Shown: positions 10,245 to 21,932 of the stretch, in pieces | How the letters are laid out: the number at the start of each line of letters is the position of its first letter | Position numbering within the stretch: the first letter of the stretch is position 1 | Assembly (NCBI RefSeq): GCF_018613805.1 | Contig: NZ_JAGGPL010000020.1 | Coordinates: 1-64,000, forward strand | Reading direction: 5' to 3' | DNA length: 64,000 nt | DNA from: Arthrobacter sp. ISL-48 | GTDB taxonomy: Bacteria; Actinomycetota; Actinomycetes; Actinomycetales; Micrococcaceae | Notes under the pieces: generated by a model | Databases searched by the model: none | The model's input: the letters and a program-made list of their open reading frames with translations, nothing else | What the model was told of the DNA's origin: nothing | Program-made: the position numbers and the translations under genes

Positions 10245-11225
10245 CTACTCGTCCAGCATTTCAGGCGTCACATTGGCGTCGGTGCCGGGGATCCCCAGGT
10301 CGATGGCGCGTTTGTCCGCCATGGCCAGCAGCCGACGGATACGGCCGGCGATCGCGTCCTTGGTCATCACAGGGTCAGCCAGTCGCCCAAGTTCATCCAG
10401 GCTGGCCTGCTTGTGTGCCACCCGCAGCTCACCGGCATATTTGAGGTGGTCCGGAACATCGTCGCCCAGGATCTCCAGGGCACGGTCAACACGTGCCCCG
10501 GCCGCGACGGCCGCTTGGGCGGAGCGGCGCAGGTTGGCATCGTCAAAGTTGGCAAGCCGATTGGCCGTGGCACGGACCTCCTTGCGCATCCGGCGCTCCT
10601 CCCAGACCATGAGGGCATCGTGGGCGCCCATGCGGGTCAGCAGCGCCGCGATCGTGTCGCCGTCGCGGATGACCACGCGGTCCACTCCCCTGACCTCCCG
10701 GGCTTTGGCCTGGATGCTGAGGCGGCGTGCGGCGCCCACCAGCGCCAGGGCCGACTCCGGGCCCGGGCAGGTGACCTCCAGTGAGGAGGAACGGCCCGGT
10801 TCCGTGAGCGAACCGTGGGCCAGGAACGCGCCGCGCCACACGGCCTCGGCGTCTGCGGCGGAGCCGTTCACGACTGCGGACGGAAGTCCCCGCACGGGCC
10901 GGCCGCGGCCATCGAGGAGTCCTGTCTGGCGGGCCAGGGCCTCGCCGTCGCGGACCACCCGCACCACGTAACGGCTCCCCCGGCGCAGCCCTCCCCCGGA
11001 GACCACGATAATTTCACTCTGGTGCCCGTAAACTTCGGCAATTGCCGCCCTCAGGCGGCGCGCTGTGGATGCCAGGTCCACTTCGGCCTCGATCACGATC
11101 CGGCCCGAGATGATGTGCAGGCCGCCGGCGAACCGGAGCATCGCGGAGACTTCAGCCTTGCGGACCGATGACTTCTTGATGTCCAGACGGGACAGTTCTT
11201 CCTTGACCGATGATGTCAGTGCCAT
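10245..11225 (-). CDS. whiA: DNA-binding regulator WhiA
   Basis: WhiA is a conserved Gram-positive regulator, needed for sporulation septation in Streptomyces and linked to cell division elsewhere. The 326-residue protein has the N-terminal LAGLIDADG-like homing-endonuclease fold, without catalytic acidic motifs that I can see, and a C-terminal helix-turn-helix region beginning near LRVAHKQASLDELGRL. GAAGG precedes the ATG. It follows yvcK after nine bases, in the rapZ-yvcK-whiA order conserved in actinobacteria and Firmicutes. Confidence 0.95.
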   Translation of the reverse strand: MALTSSVKEELSRLDIKKSSVRKAEVSAMLRFAGGLHIISGRIVIEAEVDLASTARRLRAAIAEVYGHQSEIIVVSGGGLRRGSRYVVRVVRDGEALARQTGLLDGRGRPVRGLPSAVVNGSAADAEAVWRGAFLAHGSLTEPGRSSSLEVTCPGPESALALVGAARRLSIQAKAREVRGVDRVVIRDGDTIAALLTRMGAHDALMVWEERRMRKEVRATANRLANFDDANLRRSAQAAVAAGARVDRALEILGDDVPDHLKYAGELRVAHKQASLDELGRLADPVMTKDAIAGRIRRLLAMADKRAIDLGIPGTDANVTPEMLDE

Positions 11226-11234
11226 GGCACCTTC

Positions 11235-12254
11235 CTAACTGTTCCCGAAAATGTCGTGGTACGCCGCTGCCAGACGCAATGGGTCATGGACAGGCCGGCG
11301 GCCCGACGCCCCTACTTTACCCAAGACAACCTCGGCACCGATCATCCCCGCTGCTTTCTCGAATTCCGGCCGGTCCGGCACCGACGCCGGGTCCGCGAGG
11401 ACGACGTCGACGCTGAAGTCCGGCGCATACCGTCGCAGTGCCTGGAGGTGGTCCGCAGCGGACATCCCGGTGGTCTCCTTGGTGTCCATGGCCAGGTTCA
11501 TGGTCAGGCAGCGCTTCGCCGGCGTGCTGGTCAAAGCCTGCCGCATTTCAGGGAGCAGCAGGTGCGGCAGCACGGAGGTGTACCAGGAGCCCGGCCCGAG
11601 GATGACCCAGTCCGCAAGTTCGATGGCCGTCAGGGCCTCGACGCAGGCCGGCGCGGCCTCGGGCAGGAGCCGGACCTGCTCGAGGGAACCGGCAACAGCG
11701 CAACGTGCCTGGCCGCGGATGGTCTGGACGGCGGCCCCGCCGTCAGGGGCGGTGACGCGGATATCGCCTTCGATGGTGAGCGGCACGGTGGACATGGGAA
11801 GCACCTGGCCGCGCGCGCCCAGCAGGGCCCCAGCCCATTTGAGCCCTGCCACGGTGTCCCCAAGCAGCTCCCAAAGTGTCACGATGAGCAGGTTCCCCAT
11901 GGCGTGCTCGTCCAGCGACCCGCCGCTTCCCTTGCCGGGCTGGAACCGGTGCTGCATCACGTCACGCCAGGTACGGCCCCAGTCGGTGTCATCGCACAGC
12001 GCGGACAGCGCCATGCGGAGGTCCCCAGGCGGAAGGACGCCGTACTCCTCGCGCAGCCGCCCGGAGGACCCGCCGTCGTCAGCCACCGTCACAATGGCGG
12101 TGAGTTCCGAAGTGAGCAGCCTCAGGGCTGACAGTGAAGCGGACAGGCCATGGCCCCCGCCAAGTGCCACAACGTTGGGGCCCTTGTCCTGCTGGGCGCC
12201 TGCCGTTCCTCCCGAAGGAGGGATCAACGGCAGCGGCCCCGTCAGCATCCCCAT
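11235..12254 (-). CDS. yvcK: Gluconeogenesis factor YvcK/GlmR family
   Basis: YvcK proteins bind UDP-sugars and affect cell-wall precursor supply and growth on gluconeogenic carbon. The fold is related to CofD (2-phospho-L-lactate transferase) but the role is regulatory. This 339-residue protein has the family start VVALGGGHGLSASLSALRLL near residue 28, then TVADDGGSSGRLREEYGVLP and LGPGSWYTSVLPHLL. Its ATG overlaps the rapZ stop as TAATG, so the two are translationally coupled. The N-terminal 25 residues are rich in Pro and Gly and not conserved. Confidence 0.92.
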   Translation of the reverse strand: MGMLTGPLPLIPPSGGTAGAQQDKGPNVVALGGGHGLSASLSALRLLTSELTAIVTVADDGGSSGRLREEYGVLPPGDLRMALSALCDDTDWGRTWRDVMQHRFQPGKGSGGSLDEHAMGNLLIVTLWELLGDTVAGLKWAGALLGARGQVLPMSTVPLTIEGDIRVTAPDGGAAVQTIRGQARCAVAGSLEQVRLLPEAAPACVEALTAIELADWVILGPGSWYTSVLPHLLLPEMRQALTSTPAKRCLTMNLAMDTKETTGMSAADHLQALRRYAPDFSVDVVLADPASVPDRPEFEKAAGMIGAEVVLGKVGASGRRPVHDPLRLAAAYHDIFGNS

Positions 12255-13177
12255 TATTCGCGGCCCAGATCCCGGTGGGTGGTCGTCACGGTGACCCTGG
12301 GATATTGGGCCAGTATTTTGGAAAGCTCCATGGCGACCGCAACGGACCGGTGCTTGCCTCCTGTGCAGCCGACGGCAATCGTGGCATAGTGCTTGTTTTC
12401 GCGCCGGTATCCGTCCAGGACAGGCTCGAGAGCCAGCACGTAGCGGTCGATGAAATTCTTCACGCCCTCGGCCTCCAGGACGTACTCGCTGACGTCCTTG
12501 TCCAGGCCCGTGTGCGGGCGCAGCTGCGGCACCCAGTGCGGATTGGGAATGAAGCGGACGTCGGCCACATAGTTGGAATCAACCGGCAGGCCGTACTTGA
12601 AGCCAAAGCTCATGATGTTCAGGCGCAGGGCGACGGGCCCGGTTTCGCTGAACAGTTCCGTGATGGCGGTGGCCAGGCCGTGGACGTTATAGGCGGAAGT
12701 ATCCAGTACGACGTCGGCGCTGTCCCGGAGTTCCTTGAGCAGTTCGCGTTCGGCTGCTATGCCGTCCAGGATGCGGCCGCCTTCCTGGAGGGGGTGGGGC
12801 CTGCGGCCCTGTTCGAAGCGGCGGACCAGGACGTCGTCGTTCGCATCGAGGAACAGCACCCGGAACGTGACGCCGCTGGCGGCCAAGGCTCCCAGGGCGG
12901 CACGGATGTCCGCAAACAGGCCTTTGCTGCGTACATCCATCACCACAGCCAGCCGAGGAATGGACTGCGGCGCATGCGACACGAGCTCGGCGAGTGTGCT
13001 CAGCATTTGCGGCGGCAGGTTTTCCACGACGTACCAGCCGTGGTCCTCCAGCGCGTCCGACGCTGTGCTTCGTCCCGCACCGGACATTCCGGTGACCACC
13101 AGCAGTTCCGCTTCGACGGGCTTGACGGGCCTGAGCCCGTCGTGCTCCGTCGGGGATTCCGCCGTTGAGTCTGCCAT
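12254..13177 (-). CDS. rapZ: RNase adapter protein RapZ (P-loop NTPase)
   Basis: RapZ binds nucleotides; in E. coli it directs RNase E to a small RNA controlling GlmS, but its actinobacterial role is less clear. The 307-residue protein has a P-loop GMSGAGRSTA near residues 31-40, the DANDDVLVRRFEQGRRPHPL segment and the C-terminal CTGGKHRSVAVA motif. The extra N-terminal 20 residues are acidic and variable. It leads the rapZ-yvcK-whiA operon and follows uvrC by about 70 bases. Confidence 0.94.
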   Translation of the reverse strand: MADSTAESPTEHDGLRPVKPVEAELLVVTGMSGAGRSTASDALEDHGWYVVENLPPQMLSTLAELVSHAPQSIPRLAVVMDVRSKGLFADIRAALGALAASGVTFRVLFLDANDDVLVRRFEQGRRPHPLQEGGRILDGIAAERELLKELRDSADVVLDTSAYNVHGLATAITELFSETGPVALRLNIMSFGFKYGLPVDSNYVADVRFIPNPHWVPQLRPHTGLDKDVSEYVLEAEGVKNFIDRYVLALEPVLDGYRRENKHYATIAVGCTGGKHRSVAVAMELSKILAQYPRVTVTTTHRDLGRE

Positions 13178-13248
13178 TAAATCCGCCCCGTTTCTGTCGT
13201 ACTGTTGGCCAGCAACCGCATCCGCGGAAACCCCGTTCCTTACCCTAG

Positions 13249-15255
13249 CTAAGTTTCAATGATTTCGCCGGTGGCCATGTTCACAGCCGGGACAATGTCC
13301 GCTTGCGGGCCGTTGGCGCTGAAGTGCTCCACAATGGCGCCGGCCAGTGCAGGGCCGATGCCTTTGGCCGCAGAAAGCTCGTCCGCGGACGCCGCCTTGA
13401 CTCCCTTAACGGAGCCAAAGTGGGCGAGCAGGGCTTTGCGCTTGGACTCGCCCAGCCCGGGGACTCCGTCGAGGGCAGACACGGTCATGGCCTTGCCGCG
13501 CTTCTGGCGGTGGAAGGTAATGGCGAAGCGGTGGGCCTCGTCACGTATCCGCTGCAGCAGGTAGAGTCCCTGCGATGTCCTGGGGAGGATGACCGGGAAG
13601 TCACTGTCCGGAAGCCAAACCTCCTCCAGCCGTTTTGCCAGCCCCACGACGTAGACATCATCGATGCCGAGGTCAGCCAGTGCCCGGGCTGCCGCATTGA
13701 CCTGCGGCTTGCCACCATCCACCACCACCAGGTTGGGCGGGTAGGCGAACTTTGCCCTCGGAGCCGGCGTAGTGGTGTCCAGCACGGCGGCGTCGGCGGC
13801 TGCTGTCAGCGCCGCCTGGTGTCCGGCGAGTGCGGACGCCTCCACCTGGGCCACCTTGTCCTGCAGATAATGCCGGAACCGGCGGGTCAGGACGTCATGC
13901 ATGGCGGCCGTGTCATCCGCCGCGGCCGCCCCGGTGACTGAGAACTTCCGGTAGTCGGACTTTTTCGGCAGGCCGTCCTCCACCACCACCATGGACGCCA
14001 CGACGTTGGTGCCCTGGACATGGGAAATGTCAAAGCATTCAATGCGAAGGAGCGCCACCGGCAGGTCCAGTGCTTCCTGGAGTTCCTGGAGAGCCTGGGA
14101 CCTGACGGTCAGGTCTCCAGCCCGCCGGGTCTTGTGAAGTTTCAGGGCGTGCTCGGCATTCTCCCGCACCGTGGACATCAATGCCGCCTTGTCTCCCCGT
14201 TGCGGCACCCGGATGTCCACTTTGGCTCCGCGCAGGCCGCCTAGCCACTGGGCCAGCTCGGTGGCGTTGCTGGGGGCAACCGGCACCAGCACTTCGCGGG
14301 GCAGCCTGCCGTGGCTGTCGCCGTCTTCGCCGTAGACCTGCTGGAGGAGGTGTTCCACGAGGTCGGGGAGGGTGGAATCCTCGACCTTTTCAACGACCCA
14401 GCCACGCTGGCCCCGGACCCGGCCGCCGCGGACATGGAATACCTGAACGGCGGCCTCAAGCTCATCCTCGTGCAGGGCAAAGACGTCGGCATCCGTGTCC
14501 TCGGCGAGCACCACGGCGTTGCGCTCGAAGACCTTCCGCAACGCTGCGATGTCGTCACGGAGCCGGGCGGCGTGCTCATAGTCGAGGGCGGCGACCGCCT
14601 CTCCCATCTGCTTTTCGAGTTTGGAGATGAAGCGCTTGGCCTCGCCGCCCATGAAGGCACAAAAATCCTCTGCCAGGGCCCGGTGTTCCTCCGGGGTCAC
14701 GCGTCCGACGCAGGGAGCGGAGCATTTGTCGATGTAGCCGAGCAGGCATGGCCTGCCGCTGGCCTGAGCCCGTTTCAGCACACCGGGGCTGCAGCTGCGG
14801 ACGGGGAAGACCCGCAGGAGCGTATCCATGGTTTCCCTGATGGCTCCGGCCGTGTAGGGCCCGAAGTACCGGGTGCCCTTCCTGCGGTCCCCGCGCATCA
14901 CCTGGACCCGCGGGAGCTTCTCGCTCATGGTGAGCGCCAGGTACGGATATGTTTTGTCATCGCGGAAGACGACGTTGAAGCGGGGCTTGAATTCCTTGAT
15001 CCAGGTATATTCGAGTTGCAGGGACTCCAGCTCACTGCCGACGACGGTCCACTCCACGCTGCTGGCGGCGTGGACCATCGCATAGGTTTTGGGCAGCAGT
15101 CCGGCCGGGTTCGCGAAGTAGGAATTCAGGCGTGAGCGGAGGCTTTTGGCTTTGCCTACGTAGATGACCCGCCCATGGGGATCGCGAAACCTGTATACCC
15201 CGGGGTTGGTGGGAATTTCACCCGTCTGGGGCCTGTAACTTGCTGGATCTGCCAC
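13249..15255 (-). CDS. uvrC: Excinuclease ABC subunit C
   Basis: UvrC makes the two incisions flanking a lesion after UvrAB has marked it. In the 668-residue protein, the N-terminal GIY-YIG nuclease domain has GVYRFRDPHGRVIYVGKAKS (about residues 19-38), the UVR motif lies near residues 205-240, the RNase H-like 3' domain includes ECFDISHVQGT and VVDGGKPQ, and tandem HhH motifs end the protein. No ribosome site precedes the GTG; TAGACT lies six bases before it, so the mRNA is probably leaderless. It starts 42 bases after the plsC-like gene. Confidence 0.96.
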   Translation of the reverse strand: MADPASYRPQTGEIPTNPGVYRFRDPHGRVIYVGKAKSLRSRLNSYFANPAGLLPKTYAMVHAASSVEWTVVGSELESLQLEYTWIKEFKPRFNVVFRDDKTYPYLALTMSEKLPRVQVMRGDRRKGTRYFGPYTAGAIRETMDTLLRVFPVRSCSPGVLKRAQASGRPCLLGYIDKCSAPCVGRVTPEEHRALAEDFCAFMGGEAKRFISKLEKQMGEAVAALDYEHAARLRDDIAALRKVFERNAVVLAEDTDADVFALHEDELEAAVQVFHVRGGRVRGQRGWVVEKVEDSTLPDLVEHLLQQVYGEDGDSHGRLPREVLVPVAPSNATELAQWLGGLRGAKVDIRVPQRGDKAALMSTVRENAEHALKLHKTRRAGDLTVRSQALQELQEALDLPVALLRIECFDISHVQGTNVVASMVVVEDGLPKKSDYRKFSVTGAAAADDTAAMHDVLTRRFRHYLQDKVAQVEASALAGHQAALTAAADAAVLDTTTPAPRAKFAYPPNLVVVDGGKPQVNAAARALADLGIDDVYVVGLAKRLEEVWLPDSDFPVILPRTSQGLYLLQRIRDEAHRFAITFHRQKRGKAMTVSALDGVPGLGESKRKALLAHFGSVKGVKAASADELSAAKGIGPALAGAIVEHFSANGPQADIVPAVNMATGEIIET

Positions 15256-15261
15256 GCTTCC

Positions 15262-15267
15262 AGTCTA
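15262..15267 (-). promoter_or_regulatory. -10 hexamer TAGACT for leaderless uvrC
   Basis: TAGACT on the minus strand is followed by six bases and then the GTG start. There is no Shine-Dalgarno sequence. The spacing puts the transcription start at or next to the start codon. Confidence 0.6.
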
Positions 15268-15297
15268 CTGAGACCGCAGGGACGCCAGTGCCACTGC

Positions 15298-15966
15298 CTA
15301 CTCGGCTGCCTTGCTCTGGTTATAGCTTGTCGAACGCTCCTGGCCGCTGAGCTGCGCAATGGCGTCCATGATGCGGTCCGTCACCTGCCGCCGGGCGGGC
15401 AGGGAATGGTCCGGGCCCGTCTTCTCGAAGTAGAGGGGCTCGCCCACTTTCATGGTGAAGTGCTGCGGCTTGAAGCCCTTCTCGCCGGCTGGCTGCAGGT
15501 TCTCAGTGCCAATCAGGCCCACAGGGATCACCGGAGCTCCGGTGGTCAGTGCCAGCCATCCCACGCCGGTACGTCCGCGGTAGAGGACGCCGTCACGGGA
15601 GCGCGTGCCCTCCGGGTAAATCCCGATGCCCTTGCCTGACTCCAGGATGTCCAGGAGAGTCCTCAGCGCCTGGACGCTGGCCGCTTGTTCGCCGCGTTCC
15701 ACCGGGATGGAGCCAACCGATTCGAAAAAGGACTTCATGAATTTGCCCTTGATACCCCCGGTGGTGAAGTACTCGGCCTTGGCGAAGAAAGCCACGGGGC
15801 GGGGCATGAGGGCCTGCACAATGACACTGTCAAAAAAGGAAAGATGATTGGGGGCCACAATGAACGGGCCGTCCTTGGGCACGTTCTCCAGTCCGATGAC
15901 CGTAGGCCGGCACGTGCCGGCGATCAATCCGCGTGTAGTCCAGCGGACGGCGTCAAACAGTGCCAT
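15298..15966 (-). CDS. 1-Acyl-sn-glycerol-3-phosphate acyltransferase family protein (PlsC-like)
   Basis: Likely transfers an acyl group to lysophosphatidic acid or a related lipid at the inner face of the membrane. The 222-residue protein has the acyltransferase block I NHLSFFDS (HX4D, about residues 38-45), block II with SIPVERG, and block III YPEGTRSRDG. There is one hydrophobic stretch near FIVAPNHLSFFDSVIVQAL. The start overlaps the end of the HAD phosphatase gene by 14 bases. Actinobacteria carry several paralogues, so the exact substrate is not decided by sequence. Confidence 0.88.
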   Translation of the reverse strand: MALFDAVRWTTRGLIAGTCRPTVIGLENVPKDGPFIVAPNHLSFFDSVIVQALMPRPVAFFAKAEYFTTGGIKGKFMKSFFESVGSIPVERGEQAASVQALRTLLDILESGKGIGIYPEGTRSRDGVLYRGRTGVGWLALTTGAPVIPVGLIGTENLQPAGEKGFKPQHFTMKVGEPLYFEKTGPDHSLPARRQVTDRIMDAIAQLSGQERSTSYNQSKAAE

Positions 15967-16669
15967 CGTTTTGCACCTCGCTCATTGCTGCGGCGTGGAT
16001 GGCTTCCAGCCGTTCGATGGCTGCGACTAGATCAGCCGCGGAGTCAACGACAGTCACGGCCCCCGCATCCTGCAGCTCGCCGTCGGGGGCGAACCCCCAG
16101 GCCACGCCGATGCAGTCAAGTCCGTTGGCGATGGCACCCGCCACGTCCTGCGCACGGTCCCCCACCATCACGGCATGGTGGGTGGAGAGATCCCCCAGCG
16201 CGGCAGCGATGATGCCGGTCTTGCCGACGGGCCCTGCAGCGGCCGCGGACTCATCGTCCGAGGAACCCCTGATGGACTGGAAAAGGCCCACGATGCCGTG
16301 GTGCTCCAGCACGGTCCGTGCCAGTCCCTCCGGCTTCTGGGTGGCCACAGCCACTGGCCGGCCCGCTGCCGCGAAGCTGTCCAGGACGTCCTGTATCCCC
16401 GGGTAAAGCCGGCCCTGGCTGATGCCGGTCGCGAGGTAGTACTGCCGGTACAGGCCGATCACGTCATCAAGCACGTCCGCTGGAACCATCGCGACATTCA
16501 GGAGCGCATCGCTCAATTTCGGACCGATCATCGCGTCCAGCAGGTCCTGGCTGGGAACGGGGAGGCCAAGCTCCGTGAGGGCCGCTGCAATTCCGTCTGT
16601 TATTCCGCCGGCCGGATCGACAAGAGTGCCGTCCAGGTCAAAGATAACGGGCACTGTTGTTTGAGTCAC
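15953..16669 (-). CDS. HAD-superfamily hydrolase, phosphoglycolate phosphatase-like
   Basis: A 238-residue subfamily I HAD phosphatase. Motif I is FDLDGTLVDPAGG near residue 10, a cap domain follows with the usual helices, motif II is around VAVATQKP and motif IV is MVGDRAQD. The nearest named relatives are Gph/PpaX-type phosphatases (phosphoglycolate or pyrophosphate), but HAD substrates cannot be assigned reliably from motifs. It overlaps the acyltransferase gene by 14 bases, so the pair is co-expressed. The GTG start is open with no strong ribosome site. Confidence 0.85.
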   Translation of the reverse strand: MTQTTVPVIFDLDGTLVDPAGGITDGIAAALTELGLPVPSQDLLDAMIGPKLSDALLNVAMVPADVLDDVIGLYRQYYLATGISQGRLYPGIQDVLDSFAAAGRPVAVATQKPEGLARTVLEHHGIVGLFQSIRGSSDDESAAAAGPVGKTGIIAAALGDLSTHHAVMVGDRAQDVAGAIANGLDCIGVAWGFAPDGELQDAGAVTVVDSAADLVAAIERLEAIHAAAMSEVQNDGTV

Positions 16670-16760
16670 CGGCTTAGTTTCTCACGACACCACTCATGCC
16701 CGAAACTCGCATACGTGTCTGGGAATACTTCAGGGAATACGTTGGCGCACGTTCGCGCCG

Positions 16761-19688
<2,928 letters not shown>

Positions 19689-19694
19689 CCACTA

Positions 19695-19717
19695 ATGCTA
19701 ATCGAAAACTTCTTCGA
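19695..19717 (-). promoter_or_regulatory. uvrA leaderless promoter with SOS-box-like palindrome
   Basis: The minus strand carries TCGAAG-N4-TTTCGA (19702-19717), one mismatch per half-site from the actinobacterial LexA box TCGAAC-N4-GTTCGA. It lies directly upstream of TAGCAT (19695-19700), which ends six bases before the uvrA GTG. LexA bound there would block RNA polymerase. The site is predicted by eye. Confidence 0.5.
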
Positions 19718-19734
19718 ATATCCATGCGGCGGCG

Positions 19735-20115
19735 CTACTCGGCGTCGTAGGCCGCCGCCAGCAGCTGGACAGCCTCTGCGAACGACACTCCCTGTGCCCT
19801 GGCAGCCGCCGCGTACAGGCCAGCAGCGACAGCGAGGGCGTCCGACCGTTCGTCCCGCGCGCGCACCAGCGTGCCCTTCCTGCCGCGGGTGGCCACCACA
19901 CCGGCTGCCTCAAGTTCCTTATACGCACGCGCCACGGTGTGGGGAGCCACATCCAACCGCTCAGCCAGTGCCCGGACTGCCGGCAGCCTGGTGCCCGGCG
20001 GCAGGGCCCCGCTGTCCGCGAGCTTGATCAGGTGCAGTCGCAACTGTTCAAACAGCGGCACCGTGCTGGCCAGGTTCGGCTTCCAGGCGCCCGGAAAGTC
20101 CTCCACGCTGCTCAT
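19735..20115 (-). CDS. GntR-family transcriptional regulator (short, YtrA-like)
   Basis: A 126-residue winged-helix regulator. The GntR DNA-binding domain covers about residues 18-85, with LPAVRALAERLDVAPHTVAR as the helix-turn-helix and GTLVR closing the wing. The C-terminal part is only about 40 residues and has no large effector domain, as in the YtrA group that often controls ABC exporters. Its ATG overlaps the stop of the upstream ABC gene (ATGA), so it is the third gene of that operon and probably regulates it. Confidence 0.9.
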   Translation of the reverse strand: MSSVEDFPGAWKPNLASTVPLFEQLRLHLIKLADSGALPPGTRLPAVRALAERLDVAPHTVARAYKELEAAGVVATRGRKGTLVRARDERSDALAVAAGLYAAAARAQGVSFAEAVQLLAAAYDAE

Positions 20116-21932
20116 ATTCCGGCTTCCAGGGCCCCTGGCTTGCCCGTGCGTCCGGCAAACTGGGCGGTGTAGAGGCGGGTGTAAAAGCTGTTTGCAGCCA
20201 GCAGACTCCGGTGGTTTCCCTGCTCAGCGATGCGTCCATGATCCATGACCAAGATTAGATCAGCGTCGCGGACCGTGGACAAACGGTGGGCTATCACGAA
20301 ACTCGTCTTCCCTTGCCGCAGCCGCTGCATGGCCTGCCGGATCAGCACCTCGGTCCGTGAGTCCACCGAACTCGTGGCCTCGTCCAGGATGAGGACGCTG
20401 CGACCCGCCAGCTGCGCCCGCGCGATGGTGACCAGCTGGCGCTGTCCCTGGCTAAGGGGATCCCCACCGTTATCCAGAATGGTGTCATAGCCGGCGGGCA
20501 GCGACCTGACGAAGTGGTCCACATGGCTGGCCTCCGCGGCCGCAACGATTTCCGCGTCACTTGCTCCGGGCCTGCCATATTCGATGTTTTCCCTGATGCT
20601 TCCGGCGAACAGCCAGGCGTCCTGCAGGACCACGCCGAAGCCCGCACGGAGGGCCTCCCGGGGAATGGCTGCGATATCGGTGCCGCCCATGGTGATCCGT
20701 CCCGAGTCCACTTCGTAGAAGCGCATGAGGAGATTGACCGCCGTGGTCTTTCCGGCACCGGTATGACCGACGATTGCCACCGTCCGGCCCGGATCAACGG
20801 CAAATGAGAGGCCGCTGACCACGGGGACTGATGGCTGGTACCCGAAGGTGACATCCTCGAAGACGATGCGGCCTCCGGGCTCCGCCGCGGAACCCGCTGC
20901 TCCTGGTTCCGCCCGAATCTCCTCAGCGTCCAGGAGTGCGAATACCCGCCGGGCAGATGCCACACAGGACTGCATGACGTTGAGCATGCCGCCGATTTGC
21001 CCGACAGGCTGGGTAAAGAGCCGGCTGAACTGGATGAACGCCTGGATGCCGCCGATGGTCATGGCCCCCGCAGTGACCTGTAATGCGCCAACTACGGCAA
21101 CGGCGATGTAGTTGAGGTTGGAGATAAGGACCATCAGCGGCTGCACCATACCGGATGCATACTGCGCCTTCGCCGATGCCCTGGCGAGCCGGTCGTTGCT
21201 GGCTCCGAAAACGGCGGCAGCCTGTTCCTGGTGCCCGAAAGCCTTGATGACCTCATGCCCGCTGATGAACTCTTCGACGTGCGCATTCAACTCGCCGGTC
21301 TCCGTCCATTGCAGGGCGAACTGTGCCTGCGAGATGCGGGCCACCAGGACGGTGATCAGGGTGGATAACGGAACCGAGGCCAGGGCAATGGCGGCAAGGA
21401 GCGGGGAGATCCAGAGCATCATGGCCAGGGCGCCGCACAGCATCAGGACCGACATTATGAGCTGGGTGAGGACCTGGTTGAGTGCCTGCGAGATGTTGTC
21501 TATGTCATTGGTGGCCCGGCTGAGTACATCTCCCCTGGACTGTTCGTGGAAGTACGAGGACGGGAGCCGGTGCAGCTTGTCCTGCACTGAGGCGCGGAGG
21601 CGGTACATGAGGCCGTGGACGGAACTCGCTGCCAGCGAGCCTTGGATCCAATTGAAAAGTGAGGCCCCGACGTACATCAGCGCGACTGCGGCCAGGAGCC
21701 TTCCCAATTTCTGCTCGTTGAGGAGTCCGCTGAAGACACCGGCCACGACGACGTCGGTGGCGTCGCCCAGATATTTCGGCGCGGCGACATTCAAGGCGGC
21801 AAAACAGCAGGTGACCGCGACGGCGACGAGCATCTGCCATCTGAACGGCCGCAGCAGTCCGAGCAGCCGCCGGGCCGTGGGCCAAAACATTCCCGCAGCC
21901 GCAGCCGCATCCTCGGACAACGGCGGCGTCAT
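20112..21932 (-). CDS. ABC exporter half-transporter, catalytically consensus subunit
   Basis: A 606-residue type IV ABC exporter: six transmembrane helices (about residues 35-340) followed by an ATPase domain. Walker A is GHTGAGKTTAVN, Walker B ends VLILDEATSSVD with the catalytic Glu, and the switch His is present in IAHRLSTV. Its signature is degenerate, LSQGQ instead of LSGGQ. This is the mirror image of the partner encoded just upstream, so the two should form one heterodimer with one active and one degenerate ATP site. Substrate unknown; multidrug or lipid-like compounds are usual. Confidence 0.92.
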   Translation of the reverse strand: MTPPLSEDAAAAAGMFWPTARRLLGLLRPFRWQMLVAVAVTCCFAALNVAAPKYLGDATDVVVAGVFSGLLNEQKLGRLLAAVALMYVGASLFNWIQGSLAASSVHGLMYRLRASVQDKLHRLPSSYFHEQSRGDVLSRATNDIDNISQALNQVLTQLIMSVLMLCGALAMMLWISPLLAAIALASVPLSTLITVLVARISQAQFALQWTETGELNAHVEEFISGHEVIKAFGHQEQAAAVFGASNDRLARASAKAQYASGMVQPLMVLISNLNYIAVAVVGALQVTAGAMTIGGIQAFIQFSRLFTQPVGQIGGMLNVMQSCVASARRVFALLDAEEIRAEPGAAGSAAEPGGRIVFEDVTFGYQPSVPVVSGLSFAVDPGRTVAIVGHTGAGKTTAVNLLMRFYEVDSGRITMGGTDIAAIPREALRAGFGVVLQDAWLFAGSIRENIEYGRPGASDAEIVAAAEASHVDHFVRSLPAGYDTILDNGGDPLSQGQRQLVTIARAQLAGRSVLILDEATSSVDSRTEVLIRQAMQRLRQGKTSFVIAHRLSTVRDADLILVMDHGRIAEQGNHRSLLAANSFYTRLYTAQFAGRTGKPGALEAGI